64,000 bases of DNA, taken from the NCBI GenBank assembly GCA_965116765.1, contig OZ220718.1, positions 4,650,001 through 4,714,000 on the forward strand. The letters are read 5' to 3'. The stretch comes from JAJEEA01 sp965116765. GTDB lineage: Bacteria; Acidobacteriota; Vicinamibacteria; Vicinamibacterales; UBA8438. The notes below the pieces were generated by a model that did not search any database, had not been told where the DNA came from, and was given only the letters and a program-made list of their open reading frames with translations. The translations under genes and the position numbers were made by a program. The first letter of the stretch is position 1. Every line of letters begins with the position of its first letter. Below are positions 11,395 through 20,106 of this stretch, piece after piece.

Positions 11395-11587
11395 AAACAC
11401 GTCCCTGTAAATCACTGCAAAAAAGCGAGTTGCTGTTCCAGACGGCCGCGGAGGGGCATGTCGACCCGCCCCCTGTCAAGTACCGGCACAGGGGCTGGGA
11501 CTCGCCCACGCCGGCACGTAGCGCATGAACTTGGGGGCGGCAGTCGGGTCGTTGGAGGCACGATCGCGCGGGTGGCCCTCGGGTGAT

Positions 11588-12922
11588 TCAGCTCGATGAC
11601 GGCGTGCCGTCTCTCGGTGACGTCTGTCTCCAGATCCCGGCAATCTGGTGGTTCTCGAGCTGGTGCGCAATCAGCCAAGGCGAGACGCCGAACTCCGCCG
11701 CCAGCTCGTCGACGTCTTCCTCGTCGAGGACCGGGCGGGGCACCCTGGCCTGCAAGGCCGCGGCCGGGGCCAGGAACTCGGCCGCGAAGGCGCGGTTCCG
11801 CTGTTGGCGGTCGGAACGCGCCTGCGTGAGCAATGCCGGCGAGCCGGGCGAGGTCAGGATCTCGGCCAGCCCACGACAGAAGTGGAACCTCCGATTGCTC
11901 TCGGGACCTCGCCGGAGGGCGAACGCCGGCAGATTGTCTTCACTGCACGTCACCACGCCGTTCAAGAGGTCGGCGGCGCCGAGGTCGCGGGGCCGGATCG
12001 CCTCGACCAGCGCGGCCGGACTCTCGCGCAGGGCATCGCCGAGGGTCTCCACGGTCGGAAGAGGTGCGCCGTCGAGACCGAGCTGCCGCCGCAGGTCTCT
12101 GGCGAGCGCATAGCCCGCGAGCCATGGACTGCCGCCGCGCACGGTCGGCTGCGTACCGACGGCGCGAACGTGCTCCAATGGAAGCGGGGTCCCGTTGCCG
12201 GGTTGCAGGGCGGCGGCGATGGCCGTCGTTTCCGCTTCCAGGTACTCGGCGTCGAGCACGGCGATGGCCTCTTCGAAGATCGACTCGTCGAGAACCCGCG
12301 CGAGCCGGACCACGGCTTCGCGTTCGGAGCCGCCCAGGGCGTAGGGATCCCAACCCAGGCCGGCGGCGGTCCGGCAGAACCGTGACTCGTCCTCGTCCGC
12401 GGCCTGAACCGCCGCCCATTCCTCCTGGAGGAACGTCCCCTCGATGCCGCAGGACACGAGCCGGCGAACCACGCGGTCCACCAGCTCGGCGCAGCTCTCG
12501 CGGAACGCGTTCGTGTCGACCGAGACCTGGTCCCCGCCCTGATAGTCGAGCCTGGCCCATCGGAGCGACTCGGGCGACCAGGCGAGCACCGTTCGGGCGC
12601 CGGACGATGCGACCTGGAGCTTCGGGAACGCGTAGCCGTCTCTGGCGGACACGAGGGCGTGCCGCCGCCGGAATGCAGCGTCGTCGTTCTTCAGCGGGTT
12701 CCCGACCTCGTGGAGCAGGAACCACCAGTTCGAGACCAGCGACTCGGCGAGCGGGTAGAGCGGCACGTAGACGTGGTCTCGAACGGTCTGCGCCCGCCGA
12801 TCCACGACGCGCGTGACCACCGAGTCGCCGACGCGAATCAACAGGGACGCCCACGTCTCGGCCAATTCGGGCGCCTTGATCCCCTCGGCCGGCACCCACT
12901 CAGTCTCGAACGTGATCGGCAT
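11588..12922 (-). CDS. ImmA/IrrE-like protein with a degenerate zinc site
   Basis: The 444-residue protein ends like an ImmA/IrrE (M78) peptidase. The pattern RQQRNRAFAAEFLAPAAALQ followed by ELAAEFGVSPWLIAHQLENH is the post-catalytic helix and small helical domain of that family. The segment that should carry HExxH instead reads RRFHFCRGLAEIL, so the zinc-binding histidines and glutamate are missing. The first 300 residues have no family I recognise; they contain a Trp-rich patch (SNWWFLLHEVGN) and SPWLAGYALARDLRRQL. It overlaps its upstream partner by 23 bases, so the two are surely co-translated. ImmA-like proteins usually cut or sense repressors in phage, mobile-element and toxin-antitoxin systems. 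Here a sensor or scaffold role is more likely than proteolysis. Confidence 0.6.
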   Translation of the reverse strand: MPITFETEWVPAEGIKAPELAETWASLLIRVGDSVVTRVVDRRAQTVRDHVYVPLYPLAESLVSNWWFLLHEVGNPLKNDDAAFRRRHALVSARDGYAFPKLQVASSGARTVLAWSPESLRWARLDYQGGDQVSVDTNAFRESCAELVDRVVRRLVSCGIEGTFLQEEWAAVQAADEDESRFCRTAAGLGWDPYALGGSEREAVVRLARVLDESIFEEAIAVLDAEYLEAETTAIAAALQPGNGTPLPLEHVRAVGTQPTVRGGSPWLAGYALARDLRRQLGLDGAPLPTVETLGDALRESPAALVEAIRPRDLGAADLLNGVVTCSEDNLPAFALRRGPESNRRFHFCRGLAEILTSPGSPALLTQARSDRQQRNRAFAAEFLAPAAALQARVPRPVLDEEDVDELAAEFGVSPWLIAHQLENHQIAGIWRQTSPRDGTPSSS

Positions 12923-13316
12923 GGATGTGCTCGATGCCGGCCGGCCACTCGTCCCAATCGAGCGGGTACCCCTTGTACTCGCCGGCCTCCCGGTTCACGA
13001 GCCGGCCCTCGAAGACCGTTCCCTCATGCTTGTACCACACGTAGCGGGGGAACGCGCCCTCCCAGGGTGCCCCGACCGCGCCCCGGCGAATCGCGTCCCG
13101 CAGCCACTCGTCGATCGTCGCGCGGTCTTCCGCGACCTCGCGCGGACAACAGGACGCGTCGGCCCGCAACCGCGGGGCGCCGGCGAAGCTGGCTGCGTCC
13201 TTGTGCTCAGGGCTGCCTATGTACCGCACCTGCTCTGCCAATTCACTCAGGGTGATCCCTTCAGGCGGGCGGGCAATCTCCCGCGTTCGCTGGCGGCGGC
13301 GTCGGGGAGCGCGCAT
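12900..13316 (-). CDS. unknown protein with GSPEHKD motif, partner of the ImmA-like gene
   Basis: I chose ATG 13316 (MRAPRRRRQRTREIARPP), giving 138 residues; starts at 13355 or 13433 are also open but add poorly coding sequence. Visible features are a basic N terminus, a LSELAEQVRYIGSPEHKD segment, a two-Cys RADASCCP, and a Trp/Tyr-rich end (GAPWEGAFPRYVWYKHEGTV, GEYKGYPL). The repeated polar/aromatic pattern suggests a compact nucleic-acid or enzyme domain, but I cannot name its activity. Translation is coupled to the ImmA-like gene by a 23-base overlap, so the pair probably acts as one module. Confidence 0.6.
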   Translation of the reverse strand: MRAPRRRRQRTREIARPPEGITLSELAEQVRYIGSPEHKDAASFAGAPRLRADASCCPREVAEDRATIDEWLRDAIRRGAVGAPWEGAFPRYVWYKHEGTVFEGRLVNREAGEYKGYPLDWDEWPAGIEHIHADHVRD

Positions 13317-13395
13317 TTCGAGGAGTGCAAGGCGTCGAAGATCGCAGACGGCCATGATACGACAAAGCACCCTCGCGATCAGCGGCGAGGCCGAA

Positions 13396-14844
13396 CTACT
13401 CGTCACGCACCCGCGGCTGGTCCGGCTCGACAAGGCCGGCTTGGTCGCCCAGAATCAACCGCGCCTGCCGGCTTCGGCCCAGGGCGGCGACGCGACGGCG
13501 CAGGCCGGCGCCCAGCGCCGCCCCGGCAGCCGCCCACAGCAGGACGATGGCCCATTCCTCCGGCCACACCAGGGCGGACGGGCTGCCCGGCAGGTAGAGC
13601 AGGACGAAGAACACCGTGGCCGCGACCGCGAGCCAGCCGACCACCCGGGGAGCCGGGACCCGGTACGGGCGGGGCAGACCGGGATGCCGCCGCCGGATGA
13701 CGAGGAACGCGGCCGCGACCAGCAGATAGGCCACCACGGTGGCCAGCGAACCGGCGTCGACCAGCCACACAAGGGCGGGCCGCCCGAAGAACGGGGCGAC
13801 GGCGGTGATGGCGGTCAGCACCACGACGACGGCGGCCGGCGAGCCGTAGCGCGGGTGGAGGCGGGCGAACGCGGCGGGCAGCATCCCGCCCCGGGCCATC
13901 GCGAAGAGCAGCCGCGACGCGCCGAGGAAGAACGCGTTCCAGCTCGTCAGGATGCCGACGGCGCCGCCGAGCACGAGCACGCGCCCGCCCCAGGGGCTGC
14001 CCCAGACCGCGCTCATCGCGTCGGCGGTGGGGAGGGCGCGGGCGGCGAGGGTGTCGGGGGGCAGGGACAGGCCCACCGTCCACTGCACGAGGCCGTACCA
14101 GACGAAGGCCATCGCGATCGACAGCAGGATGATGCGGCCGATGGTGCGGAACGGCAGGGCTATCTCCTCCGCGAGCTGGGGGATGACGTCGAAGCCGACG
14201 TAGAGGAACGGGGTCATGATCATGACCCGCAGCACGCCCTCCCAGCCGGTGACGGCGGGCGCGAGGTTCGCGAGGTCGCCGCGCGGCGTGCCGGGCAGGA
14301 AGAACGCCAGCCCGACGAGCAGCAGGCCGCCGACCGCGATCTGCTGCACGAACGCCGCGAACCGGATGCCGCGGTAGTTGACCACGCCGATGACGAGGGC
14401 GCCGGCCACCCCGGCCGCCACCCACGCCGGCTGCACGCCCCAGCCCGCCACCGTGTAGAGCGGATCTCCGCTCCCGAACGCGGGCACGAGGTAGCCGAGG
14501 ACCGTGGGCAGGGCCACCGCCTCGAACGCGCACACCGCCACGTACGCGAGCACCAGCGTCCAGCCGCAGACGAACGCGCCGACGGGCCCCATGGCGAGGA
14601 ACGTGAAGCTCAGCTCGCCCCCGGCGCGCGACAGGGCGGCCGACAGCTCGGCGTAGGTCAGCCCCACCAGCCACACCATGACCGCGCCGGCCCCGAACGC
14701 CAGGATCGAGCCCACCGCCCCGGCCCGCACGATCATCTCGCCGGCCAGCACCACCCAGCTCCAGCCGACCATCGCCCCGAACGCGACGGCGAGCACGTCG
14801 CCGCGGCCGAGGAACCGGCGGAGGTGGACCGGGGCGTCAGTCAT
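13396..14844 (-). CDS. APC-superfamily amino acid permease
   Basis: The 482-residue integral membrane protein has about 12 hydrophobic segments. It opens with the APC-family first helix pattern (DVLAVAFGAMVGWSWVVLAGEMI), in which the substrate-binding GxxxGxG-like break is partly altered to GAMVGWSW. Later landmarks are YAELSAALSRAGGELSF and SRLLFAMARGGMLPAAFARLHPRYGSPAAVV, both typical of amino acid-polyamine-organocation transporters. The expected substrate is an amino acid or amine taken up with protons, but no specificity can be read. It is co-directional with the amidohydrolase upstream, 52 to 120 bases away depending on the duplication at 14896-15000. Confidence 0.9.
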   Translation of the reverse strand: MTDAPVHLRRFLGRGDVLAVAFGAMVGWSWVVLAGEMIVRAGAVGSILAFGAGAVMVWLVGLTYAELSAALSRAGGELSFTFLAMGPVGAFVCGWTLVLAYVAVCAFEAVALPTVLGYLVPAFGSGDPLYTVAGWGVQPAWVAAGVAGALVIGVVNYRGIRFAAFVQQIAVGGLLLVGLAFFLPGTPRGDLANLAPAVTGWEGVLRVMIMTPFLYVGFDVIPQLAEEIALPFRTIGRIILLSIAMAFVWYGLVQWTVGLSLPPDTLAARALPTADAMSAVWGSPWGGRVLVLGGAVGILTSWNAFFLGASRLLFAMARGGMLPAAFARLHPRYGSPAAVVVVLTAITAVAPFFGRPALVWLVDAGSLATVVAYLLVAAAFLVIRRRHPGLPRPYRVPAPRVVGWLAVAATVFFVLLYLPGSPSALVWPEEWAIVLLWAAAGAALGAGLRRRVAALGRSRQARLILGDQAGLVEPDQPRVRDE

Positions 14845-14895
14845 GACCGGTTGCGGGAAACGTGCGGACCGGGAGCCGGTGGAGACAGGTTCTCG

Positions 14896-15000
14896 GCGCC
14901 GTCCGCGGCTCAGCGCTCGTAGACCACGCGCCCGCCGAGCACCGTGCGGAGCGCCGTCCGCGGCTCAGCGCTCGTAGACCACCCGCCCGCCGAGCACCGT
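14896..15000. repeat. 50-bp tandem duplication of the amidohydrolase 3' end
   Basis: Bases 14896-14945 and 14951-15000 are direct copies with one mismatch, at a period of 55. The right copy encodes the true C terminus of the amidohydrolase (TVLGGRVVYER and stop). The left copy repeats the same codons and stop just beyond it. Either the gene end was locally duplicated, or a tandem paralogue has been deleted down to its last codons. Confidence 0.9.
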
Positions 15001-16620
15001 CAGGTCGACCTCGGTGTCCGTGGTCCGCTCCGGGTCGATGGTCAGCAGGTCCTGCGACAGCACCACCAGGTCGGCGAGCTTGCCGACCTCGAGGGTGCCC
15101 TTCTCGTCCTCCTCGAACGTCAGGTGCGCGGCGATGCGCGTGTAGCCGACGATGGCCTCGGGCATCGTCAGCGCCTCGCCGTGCCCGACGACGTCGCCGC
15201 CCATGCCCCGGCGGGTCACCGCCGCCTGCAGCCCGACCATCGGCCCGATGGGCAGGATGTCGCTGCCCAGGGCCACCACCACCCCGTGCCGCATCGGCGA
15301 GCGCAGGGGGTTGTTGGTCTGGTAGCGGTCGCCGTCGAGGTGCTCGGCGTAGCGCCCGTCGAGGGTGTAGGTGAAGTTGGGCTGCTGCGCGACGTGGATG
15401 TTCCAGTCGGCCATCTTCCGCATGGTCTCGGCCGGGGGCCGGACCGTGAAGTGGTTCAGGAAGTGGCGGTGGTCGGCGCGGGGCGACGCCTCGAGCATGC
15501 GCGCCCACGCGTCGACGGTCATGGCGATGGCGGCGTCGCCGATGGTGTGGTAGCCGAGCTGCCAGCCCCGCTCGTGGGCGGCGCTCGAGATGGCGAAGAG
15601 CCCCGCCTCGTCGATCAGGGGGCCGGTGCCGTAGTAGCCGGGCTGCCCCCGGTAGGGCTCCAGCGTCCACGCGGCGGCGCCCGTGTAGCCGCCGTCGACG
15701 AAGAACTTGACGGGCCCGACCCGCAGCCACTCGTCGCCGTCGCCGGTCTTGCGGCCGAAGCGGTCGAGCATGGCGACGGCGCGCGCCGGGTCGGGCGGCA
15801 CCCGAAGCTGCACCGCCGCCCGCGGCAGCTCGCCGCGGTGCGCCGCGTAGGCCGCCTCCCACTGCGCGAAGCCCTCGATGTCGACCCCGGCGTGGATGAT
15901 GCTCGTGACGCCGAGCCGCAGCAGATCGCGCAGGTTCTCGACGAAGCTCGCCCGCAGCTCGTCCGCGGTCGGGTCGGGCACGAGGCGGCTCACCAGCCCC
16001 TGCGCCCCCTCGCGGAGGATGCCGTTCATGCGGCCCGCGTCGTCGACCTCGATGATGCCTCCCGGCGGGGTCTCGCTGTCCGGAGTCAGCCCCGCCTCCT
16101 CCAGGGCCAGCGAGCTCGCCACCGAGCTGTGGCCGCCGGCGCGGGTCAGCACCACCGGGTTGGCGGGCGCGGCGTCGTCGAGGTCCCACCGCAGGGGCCG
16201 GCGCTGCTCGGTCAGCTCGTCCTCCGACCAGCCGTACCCGGTGATCCACTCGCCGGCCCCCAGCTGCTCCGCCTTCCGGGTAACCCGTCCCTTCAGCTCG
16301 GCGAGGTCATCGAGCCCCGCCAGGTCGACCCAGCGCTCGGGGTTGCCCCGGATGTGGATGTGGGTGTCGATGAACCCGGGCAGCACGAGCCGCCCTTCGA
16401 GGTCGATGGTCCGCGCCGCGCGGTAGCGGTCAGCCAGCTCGTCCCAGCCGAGGGCGACGATCCGGCCGTCGCGCACCGCCACCGCCGAGTACGTGGAGAG
16501 CAGCTCGTCGGCGGCGAAGACCTTGCCGTCGTGCAGCAGCAGGTCCACCGGCTCCTGCGCCTGCGCCGGCGGCGCGCTCGTCGCCCCCAGGATCCACGTC
16601 GCGATCAACAGTCGATTCAT
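14965..16620 (-). CDS. exported amidohydrolase of the YtcJ-like (Amidohydro_3) type
   Basis: The 551-residue enzyme is a metal-dependent amidohydrolase. I start it at ATG 16620 (MNRLLIATWILGATSAPPAQA), which yields a clean signal peptide and follows a GGGGGAAT site. Metal-site landmarks are LPGFIDTHIHIRG (first His pair), HAGVDIEGF, YHTIGDAAI, and LGSDILPIGP with the catalytic Asp. The N-terminal VDLLLHDGKVFAADELLSTYSAVAVRDGRI forms the usual beta-sandwich with the C-terminal DLVVLSQDLLTIDPE. These proteins hydrolyse amide or ester bonds in small molecules; the substrate is unknown. Its 3' end is duplicated (see repeat). Confidence 0.92.
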   Translation of the reverse strand: MNRLLIATWILGATSAPPAQAQEPVDLLLHDGKVFAADELLSTYSAVAVRDGRIVALGWDELADRYRAARTIDLEGRLVLPGFIDTHIHIRGNPERWVDLAGLDDLAELKGRVTRKAEQLGAGEWITGYGWSEDELTEQRRPLRWDLDDAAPANPVVLTRAGGHSSVASSLALEEAGLTPDSETPPGGIIEVDDAGRMNGILREGAQGLVSRLVPDPTADELRASFVENLRDLLRLGVTSIIHAGVDIEGFAQWEAAYAAHRGELPRAAVQLRVPPDPARAVAMLDRFGRKTGDGDEWLRVGPVKFFVDGGYTGAAAWTLEPYRGQPGYYGTGPLIDEAGLFAISSAAHERGWQLGYHTIGDAAIAMTVDAWARMLEASPRADHRHFLNHFTVRPPAETMRKMADWNIHVAQQPNFTYTLDGRYAEHLDGDRYQTNNPLRSPMRHGVVVALGSDILPIGPMVGLQAAVTRRGMGGDVVGHGEALTMPEAIVGYTRIAAHLTFEEDEKGTLEVGKLADLVVLSQDLLTIDPERTTDTEVDLTVLGGRVVYER

Positions 16621-16704
16621 CGTGCATTCCCCCAGCGGCCGCAAGCAGCCATCATACCGTGTCGGCCCGCGCGAGCGGTTCGGTCGCAGGCGCGGCCCAC
16701 CGTG

Positions 16705-16914
16705 TTAGAGCCATCGCCCTGCAGCTCGGCCCACATGCGCTGGTCGCACTCGGTCGTCCAGGCGGCGCGGCAGGCCTCGAACGCCTCCTTGCGGGCGAAG
16801 CGGGACGCTGGTAGGGTTGAGGCGGTCCGGCGAGGCGTTCACGAGCTCCCGGACGGCCCGGAAGCGTTGCCCCGCGGTTTCGCCCACGTCCGGCTCGATT
16901 CCGGCAACCGGCAT
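16705..16914 (-). pseudogene. possible fragment of a frameshifted gene
   Basis: A minus-strand frame from ATG 16914 reads plausible protein (DVGETAGQRFRAVRELVNASPDRLNP) for about 35 residues. The frame then becomes Arg/Gly nonsense, while the next frame takes over with RFARKEAFEACRAAWTTECDQRMWAELQ up to about 16710. The join lies near 16795-16805. The pieces fit one small charged protein interrupted by one indel, but I recognise no family. It could also be chance coding bias. Confidence 0.3.
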
Positions 16915-17066
16915 GTGGCGGTCGATCGGCGCTCGTGCATGGCGCCAGGCGCCGGCGCGTCGGACACCGCCGCGGTCCGCTCCTGCAACTGTCCGACGCC
17001 ACGGCCCTTGTGGTCAGGGCGGCTCGTCATCGGGCAACGTCGTGCGACAGGGGGAACGACGACTCC

Positions 17067-17549
17067 ATGGCCAGCAGGACGAGAATCGCCGGTATCGCCG
17101 TTGCAGGCGTGCTGATCGCCGCAGCGACCACCTATGTCTTCGTGGCACCCTACAACCGCATTGCTGGAGTGAGAATCGGTGGCAGCCTGACGCCGCCGCC
17201 GGCAGACTTCACGACCCTCGAACGGGGCATCGGGACGATCAAGACCGGTGGCTTTCCGCCGTTCGTGGTGCACGTGGCGCTCGTCCCCTTCGAGGGTGGA
17301 TTCATCACCGCCACGAGGCCGGACGGCGGCTATTGGTCGAGACGGGCGCAGGTCGCACCCGACGGCTACGCGCGGCTCGGCGACGCGACGTTCGCGATGA
17401 CGGCCACCGAGGTGCTCGGCGAGGAGAAGTACCCCTACTTGCGCCGGTGGGGTGGGCCCGACCTCGACCGCACCCTCTCGGGCGGTGTCATCGTCGGCGA
17501 ATCGGAGCCCTTGAGGGAATGGCAGGTCTTCCTCTGGACGCCCCGATAG
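17067..17549 (+). CDS. small membrane-anchored protein of unknown function
   Basis: I start this at ATG 17067, with a purine-rich GGGGGAA upstream at about 17050, giving 160 residues; the earlier in-frame ATG at 16935 adds unlikely sequence. Residues 6-28 form one membrane helix or uncleaved signal (IAGIAVAGVLIAAATTYVFVAP). The soluble part contains GGFPPFVVHVALVPFEGGFITATRPDGGYWSRRAQVAPDGYARLGDATF, shown here in two adjoining patches of aromatic and charged residues, which suggests a small beta-barrel such as a split barrel. No catalytic residues are assignable. A repeat element follows its stop within 25 bases. Confidence 0.65.
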   Translation: MASRTRIAGIAVAGVLIAAATTYVFVAPYNRIAGVRIGGSLTPPPADFTTLERGIGTIKTGGFPPFVVHVALVPFEGGFITATRPDGGYWSRRAQVAPDGYARLGDATFAMTATEVLGEEKYPYLRRWGGPDLDRTLSGGVIVGESEPLREWQVFLWTPR

Positions 17550-17570
17550 CAGGCGCCGGCGGCAACACGG

Positions 17571-17630
17571 CGTAGAACGGCGCGGACTCCTGTAGGCCTG
17601 GTTGGGCGCCCAGCGGAGCCGTAGGCGAGT
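17571..17630 (+). repeat. dispersed intergenic repeat, copy A
   Basis: The element begins CGTAGAACGGCGCGGACTCC and continues through GGTTGGGCGCCCAGCGGAGCC. Over about 59 bases it agrees with the element at 45573-45630 at nearly 90 percent of positions. It contains an imperfect GC-rich inverted repeat (GGCGCC-centred), so the transcript could fold. It lies between two co-directional genes. Confidence 0.8.
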
Positions 17631-17691
17631 CGGCGTCGATTGATCGGGACCCCGCCGGAAGTTCGTGTCGGACCACCGAGGGAGAGACAGG

Positions 17692-19309
17692 ATGACCCGC
17701 AGCCAGCGTTGCCTCGTGAACCTCGCTCTCGCGGCCGGCCTCGCCGCGGCTGCCGCGTGCGCGGCCCCCGCCGCGAATCCCGCGGACCTTCCTGGCGCCT
17801 GCGCCGATCTGACGGCCTTGGAGCTCATCGACATGCGCATCGGTGCGGCCGAGCACGTGGCCGACGGGGAGGTCCCGGCCCACTGCAAGGTGACGGGGGT
17901 CATCGAGACCGAGATCAACTTCGAGCTGCTGCTGCCCGACGACTGGAACGGCCGGTTCCTGATGGGGGGCGGGGGCGGCTTCGTGGGCAGCGTGCAGAAC
18001 CAGGCCCGCTCGCTCTACACGCACGGGGGCGGCCCCCTCGAGCGCGGCTACGCCACCGCGGGGACCGACACCGGGCACACCGGGCCGGGACGCTCGGCCG
18101 CCTGGGCCCTCGACCATCCCGAGCGTCAGGAGAACTTCGGCCACCGCGCCGTCCACCTGACGGCGGAGACCGCAAAGTCGATCATCTCGCACTACTACGC
18201 GCGGCCGTCCGAGTACGACTACTTCGTCGGCTGCTCGCGCGGCGGCGGCCAGGCGATGATGGCGTCGCAGCGCTACCCCGACGACTTCGACGGCATCGTG
18301 GCCGCCGCCCCCGCCTACGACTGGACGGGCATCACCGCCGGGTTCCTGCAGAACCAGCAGGCCATCTACCCCGAAGGCGACCTCGACGCGCCGGTGCTGA
18401 CGGCGGCCGTGCTCGAGCTGCTCGAGTCGAGCATCCTCGCCGCCTGCGACGCCGACGACGGGGTCGACGACGGCATGATGACCGACCCCCGGCACTGCGG
18501 CTTCGACCCCGCCGACCTGCCGCGCTGCGCCGGCGACAGCCCCGCCGACGGCTGCGTCACCGCGGCCCAGCTCGCCGCAATCCGGACCGTGTACGACGGC
18601 CCCGCCGTGGATGGCGAGCCGATCTACCCCGGGTTCAACTACGGCGGCGAGTCCGCCATCGGCGGCTGGCCCGGATGGGTCGTAGGCCCGCCGGGGGCCC
18701 CCAGCGCGCAGTACGGCTTCGGCACCGAGCTCTTCAAGTACTTCGTCTTCGGCGACCCCGACTGGGACTACACCGGGTACGACTTCTCGACCTGGCAGGA
18801 GGACGTCGCCCCGACCGCCGCCATTCTCAACGCCACCGACACCGACCTCGGCCGGTTCCGGGACAACGGCGGCCGCATCATCTACTGGACCGGCTGGTCC
18901 GACCTCGCCCTCACGCCCCTCGGCACCATCGACTACTACGTGCGGCTCGCGGCCGACGACGCCGCGGCCCGCGACTACGCGCGGCTCTACATGCTGCCCG
19001 GCGTGCTCCACTGCGCGGGCGGCCCCGGCCCCGACCGCGTCGACTGGGTCGAGGCCATCCGCGCCTGGGTCGAGGACGGCCGGAGGGTTGGTTGGGCGCC
19101 GGAGGCCCCGAGCGCGACGATGCTGTGGCGACGGGAGTTTCAAGCTCGCGGATCCAGGCGGTGAGGACGACGAGGTCACGATGACGGCCGCCCCGTCTGC
19201 CCGTACCCGCAGGTCGCGGTCTACGACGGCAGCGATGGGCGCACCTCCCTCACCCGAGAACGACGAGGCCAGCTTCGCCTGCGCGATCCCGTTGGCAAGG
19301 TTATATTGA
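17692..19309 (+). CDS. tannase/feruloyl esterase-family hydrolase with a disrupted C terminus
   Basis: The product is an exported alpha/beta hydrolase of the tannase family, which cleaves esters of phenolic acids. From ATG 17692 (GGGAGAGACAGG upstream) it has a hydrophobic leader with a possible lipobox Cys at 23. The nucleophile motif GCSRGGGQ (Ser182, with Cys181 of the family disulphide) is present. So are the acid TGWSDLALTP and the catalytic LPGVLHCAGGPGP. The main frame stops at 19164, but the family C terminus is still readable beyond it in two other frames: RPVCPYPQVAVYDGSDG near 19190-19240 and ENDEASFACA near 19255-19285. Several indels, plus a repeat fragment at 19078-19117, therefore disturb the last 60 codons. 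The catalytic part is intact, so activity may survive. Confidence 0.85.
19078..19117 (+). repeat. dispersed repeat fragment, copy D, inside the esterase 3' end
   Basis: GGAGGGTTGGTTGGGCG is identical to a stretch of the intergenic copy near 49017-49033, and is followed by a GCCGGAGGCC segment like the other copies. In the protein it falls exactly where the esterase sequence leaves the family pattern (VGWAPEAPSATMLW), so it may be a later insertion. Confidence 0.5.
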
Positions 19310-19425
19310 TCACTGTCCTAAGGGTTGCGGTGCAGCCGCTCGAAGGCCGCCCGCATGTCCCCTCCGTCCAGCGTGCGGCCCGACATCCTCTCGAACGCGG
19401 CGACAACGCCTGGCCGCTGGTCGCG

Positions 19426-20103
19426 CTACGGCCGAGCTTGCTGTTCCAGCGTGCTGACCCACGCGTTGAAGAGTGGACACGCCTCCCGCACGGTGTCGAG
19501 ACCGAGCGCCGTCATGGCCCGGACTCCATTGGCGGGCTTCTGGTAGCCCCTGTACAGGTTGAGGATCCGTTTCGACGGCGCCGTGTCCGGAGAGTCGTTG
19601 ATGTCCTCGGGAGTCTGGAATTCTCGGCGGATGGCCCGAAGCTCGGGTGCCAACTCGGGCTTGCGGAGGCTCTGCGCGAATCGATCGGGGTCGCTGAACA
19701 GAAGCCCTTCGAACTCGTGCATCACCACGTAGGGCACGAAACGCCGCGGGTGGCCGATTGCGGTCGAGATGTCCTGCAAGACGGCCCGCTCCACCGCGGC
19801 GGCGCGCTCGCTCGGGGTCGGCCCCTGGCCGGCGTGCTCGCGGCCGGGCCACGTGTTCGGCAGCCCGTAGTAGTCCACCATGGTGGTGGCGAGCGCGGCC
19901 TGATCTTCCCGCAGGTGGTTCAGGATGTCCTTGCGCACCGCCTTCCAGGGCCGGATGCCGCCGCGTCGGTGCCGTCGGCGGGCGTTGCCCACCAGACGGG
20001 CGCTCACGCTCAAGTAGCCGAGCCCGTAAAGATGCGGCGCAAGCACCCGGTTTACGAAGGTCTCCTCCGTTTGGCCTTCTACATGAACCAGTATCCGCGA
20101 CAT
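19426..20103 (-). CDS. DUF4276 (TOPRIM-like) partner of an AAA ATPase
   Basis: The 225-residue protein matches DUF4276, a family related to RloB and predicted to have a TOPRIM-like metal-dependent fold. Diagnostic features are the first strand and acidic residue ILVHVEGQTEETFVNRVLAPHL, the YYGLPNTWPG motif and FVPYVVMHEFEGLLFSDP. It starts 3 bases after the ATPase stop, so the two are co-transcribed. AAA ATPase plus TOPRIM-like pairs are a recurring theme in phage defence (OLD-like and retron-associated ATPase systems). A defence role is likely by analogy, not shown. It is intact although its ATPase partner carries frameshifts. Confidence 0.85.
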   Translation of the reverse strand: MSRILVHVEGQTEETFVNRVLAPHLYGLGYLSVSARLVGNARRRHRRGGIRPWKAVRKDILNHLREDQAALATTMVDYYGLPNTWPGREHAGQGPTPSERAAAVERAVLQDISTAIGHPRRFVPYVVMHEFEGLLFSDPDRFAQSLRKPELAPELRAIRREFQTPEDINDSPDTAPSKRILNLYRGYQKPANGVRAMTALGLDTVREACPLFNAWVSTLEQQARP

Positions 20104-20106
20104 TCG

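Noticed and set aside
19310..19425. A short minus-strand peptide (MSGRTLDGGDMRAAFERLHRNP) after the DUF4276 gene.
   Set aside because: It looks protein-like but is only about 35 codons with no recognisable family or ribosome site. It could be a fragment of a lost gene; evidence is too thin.
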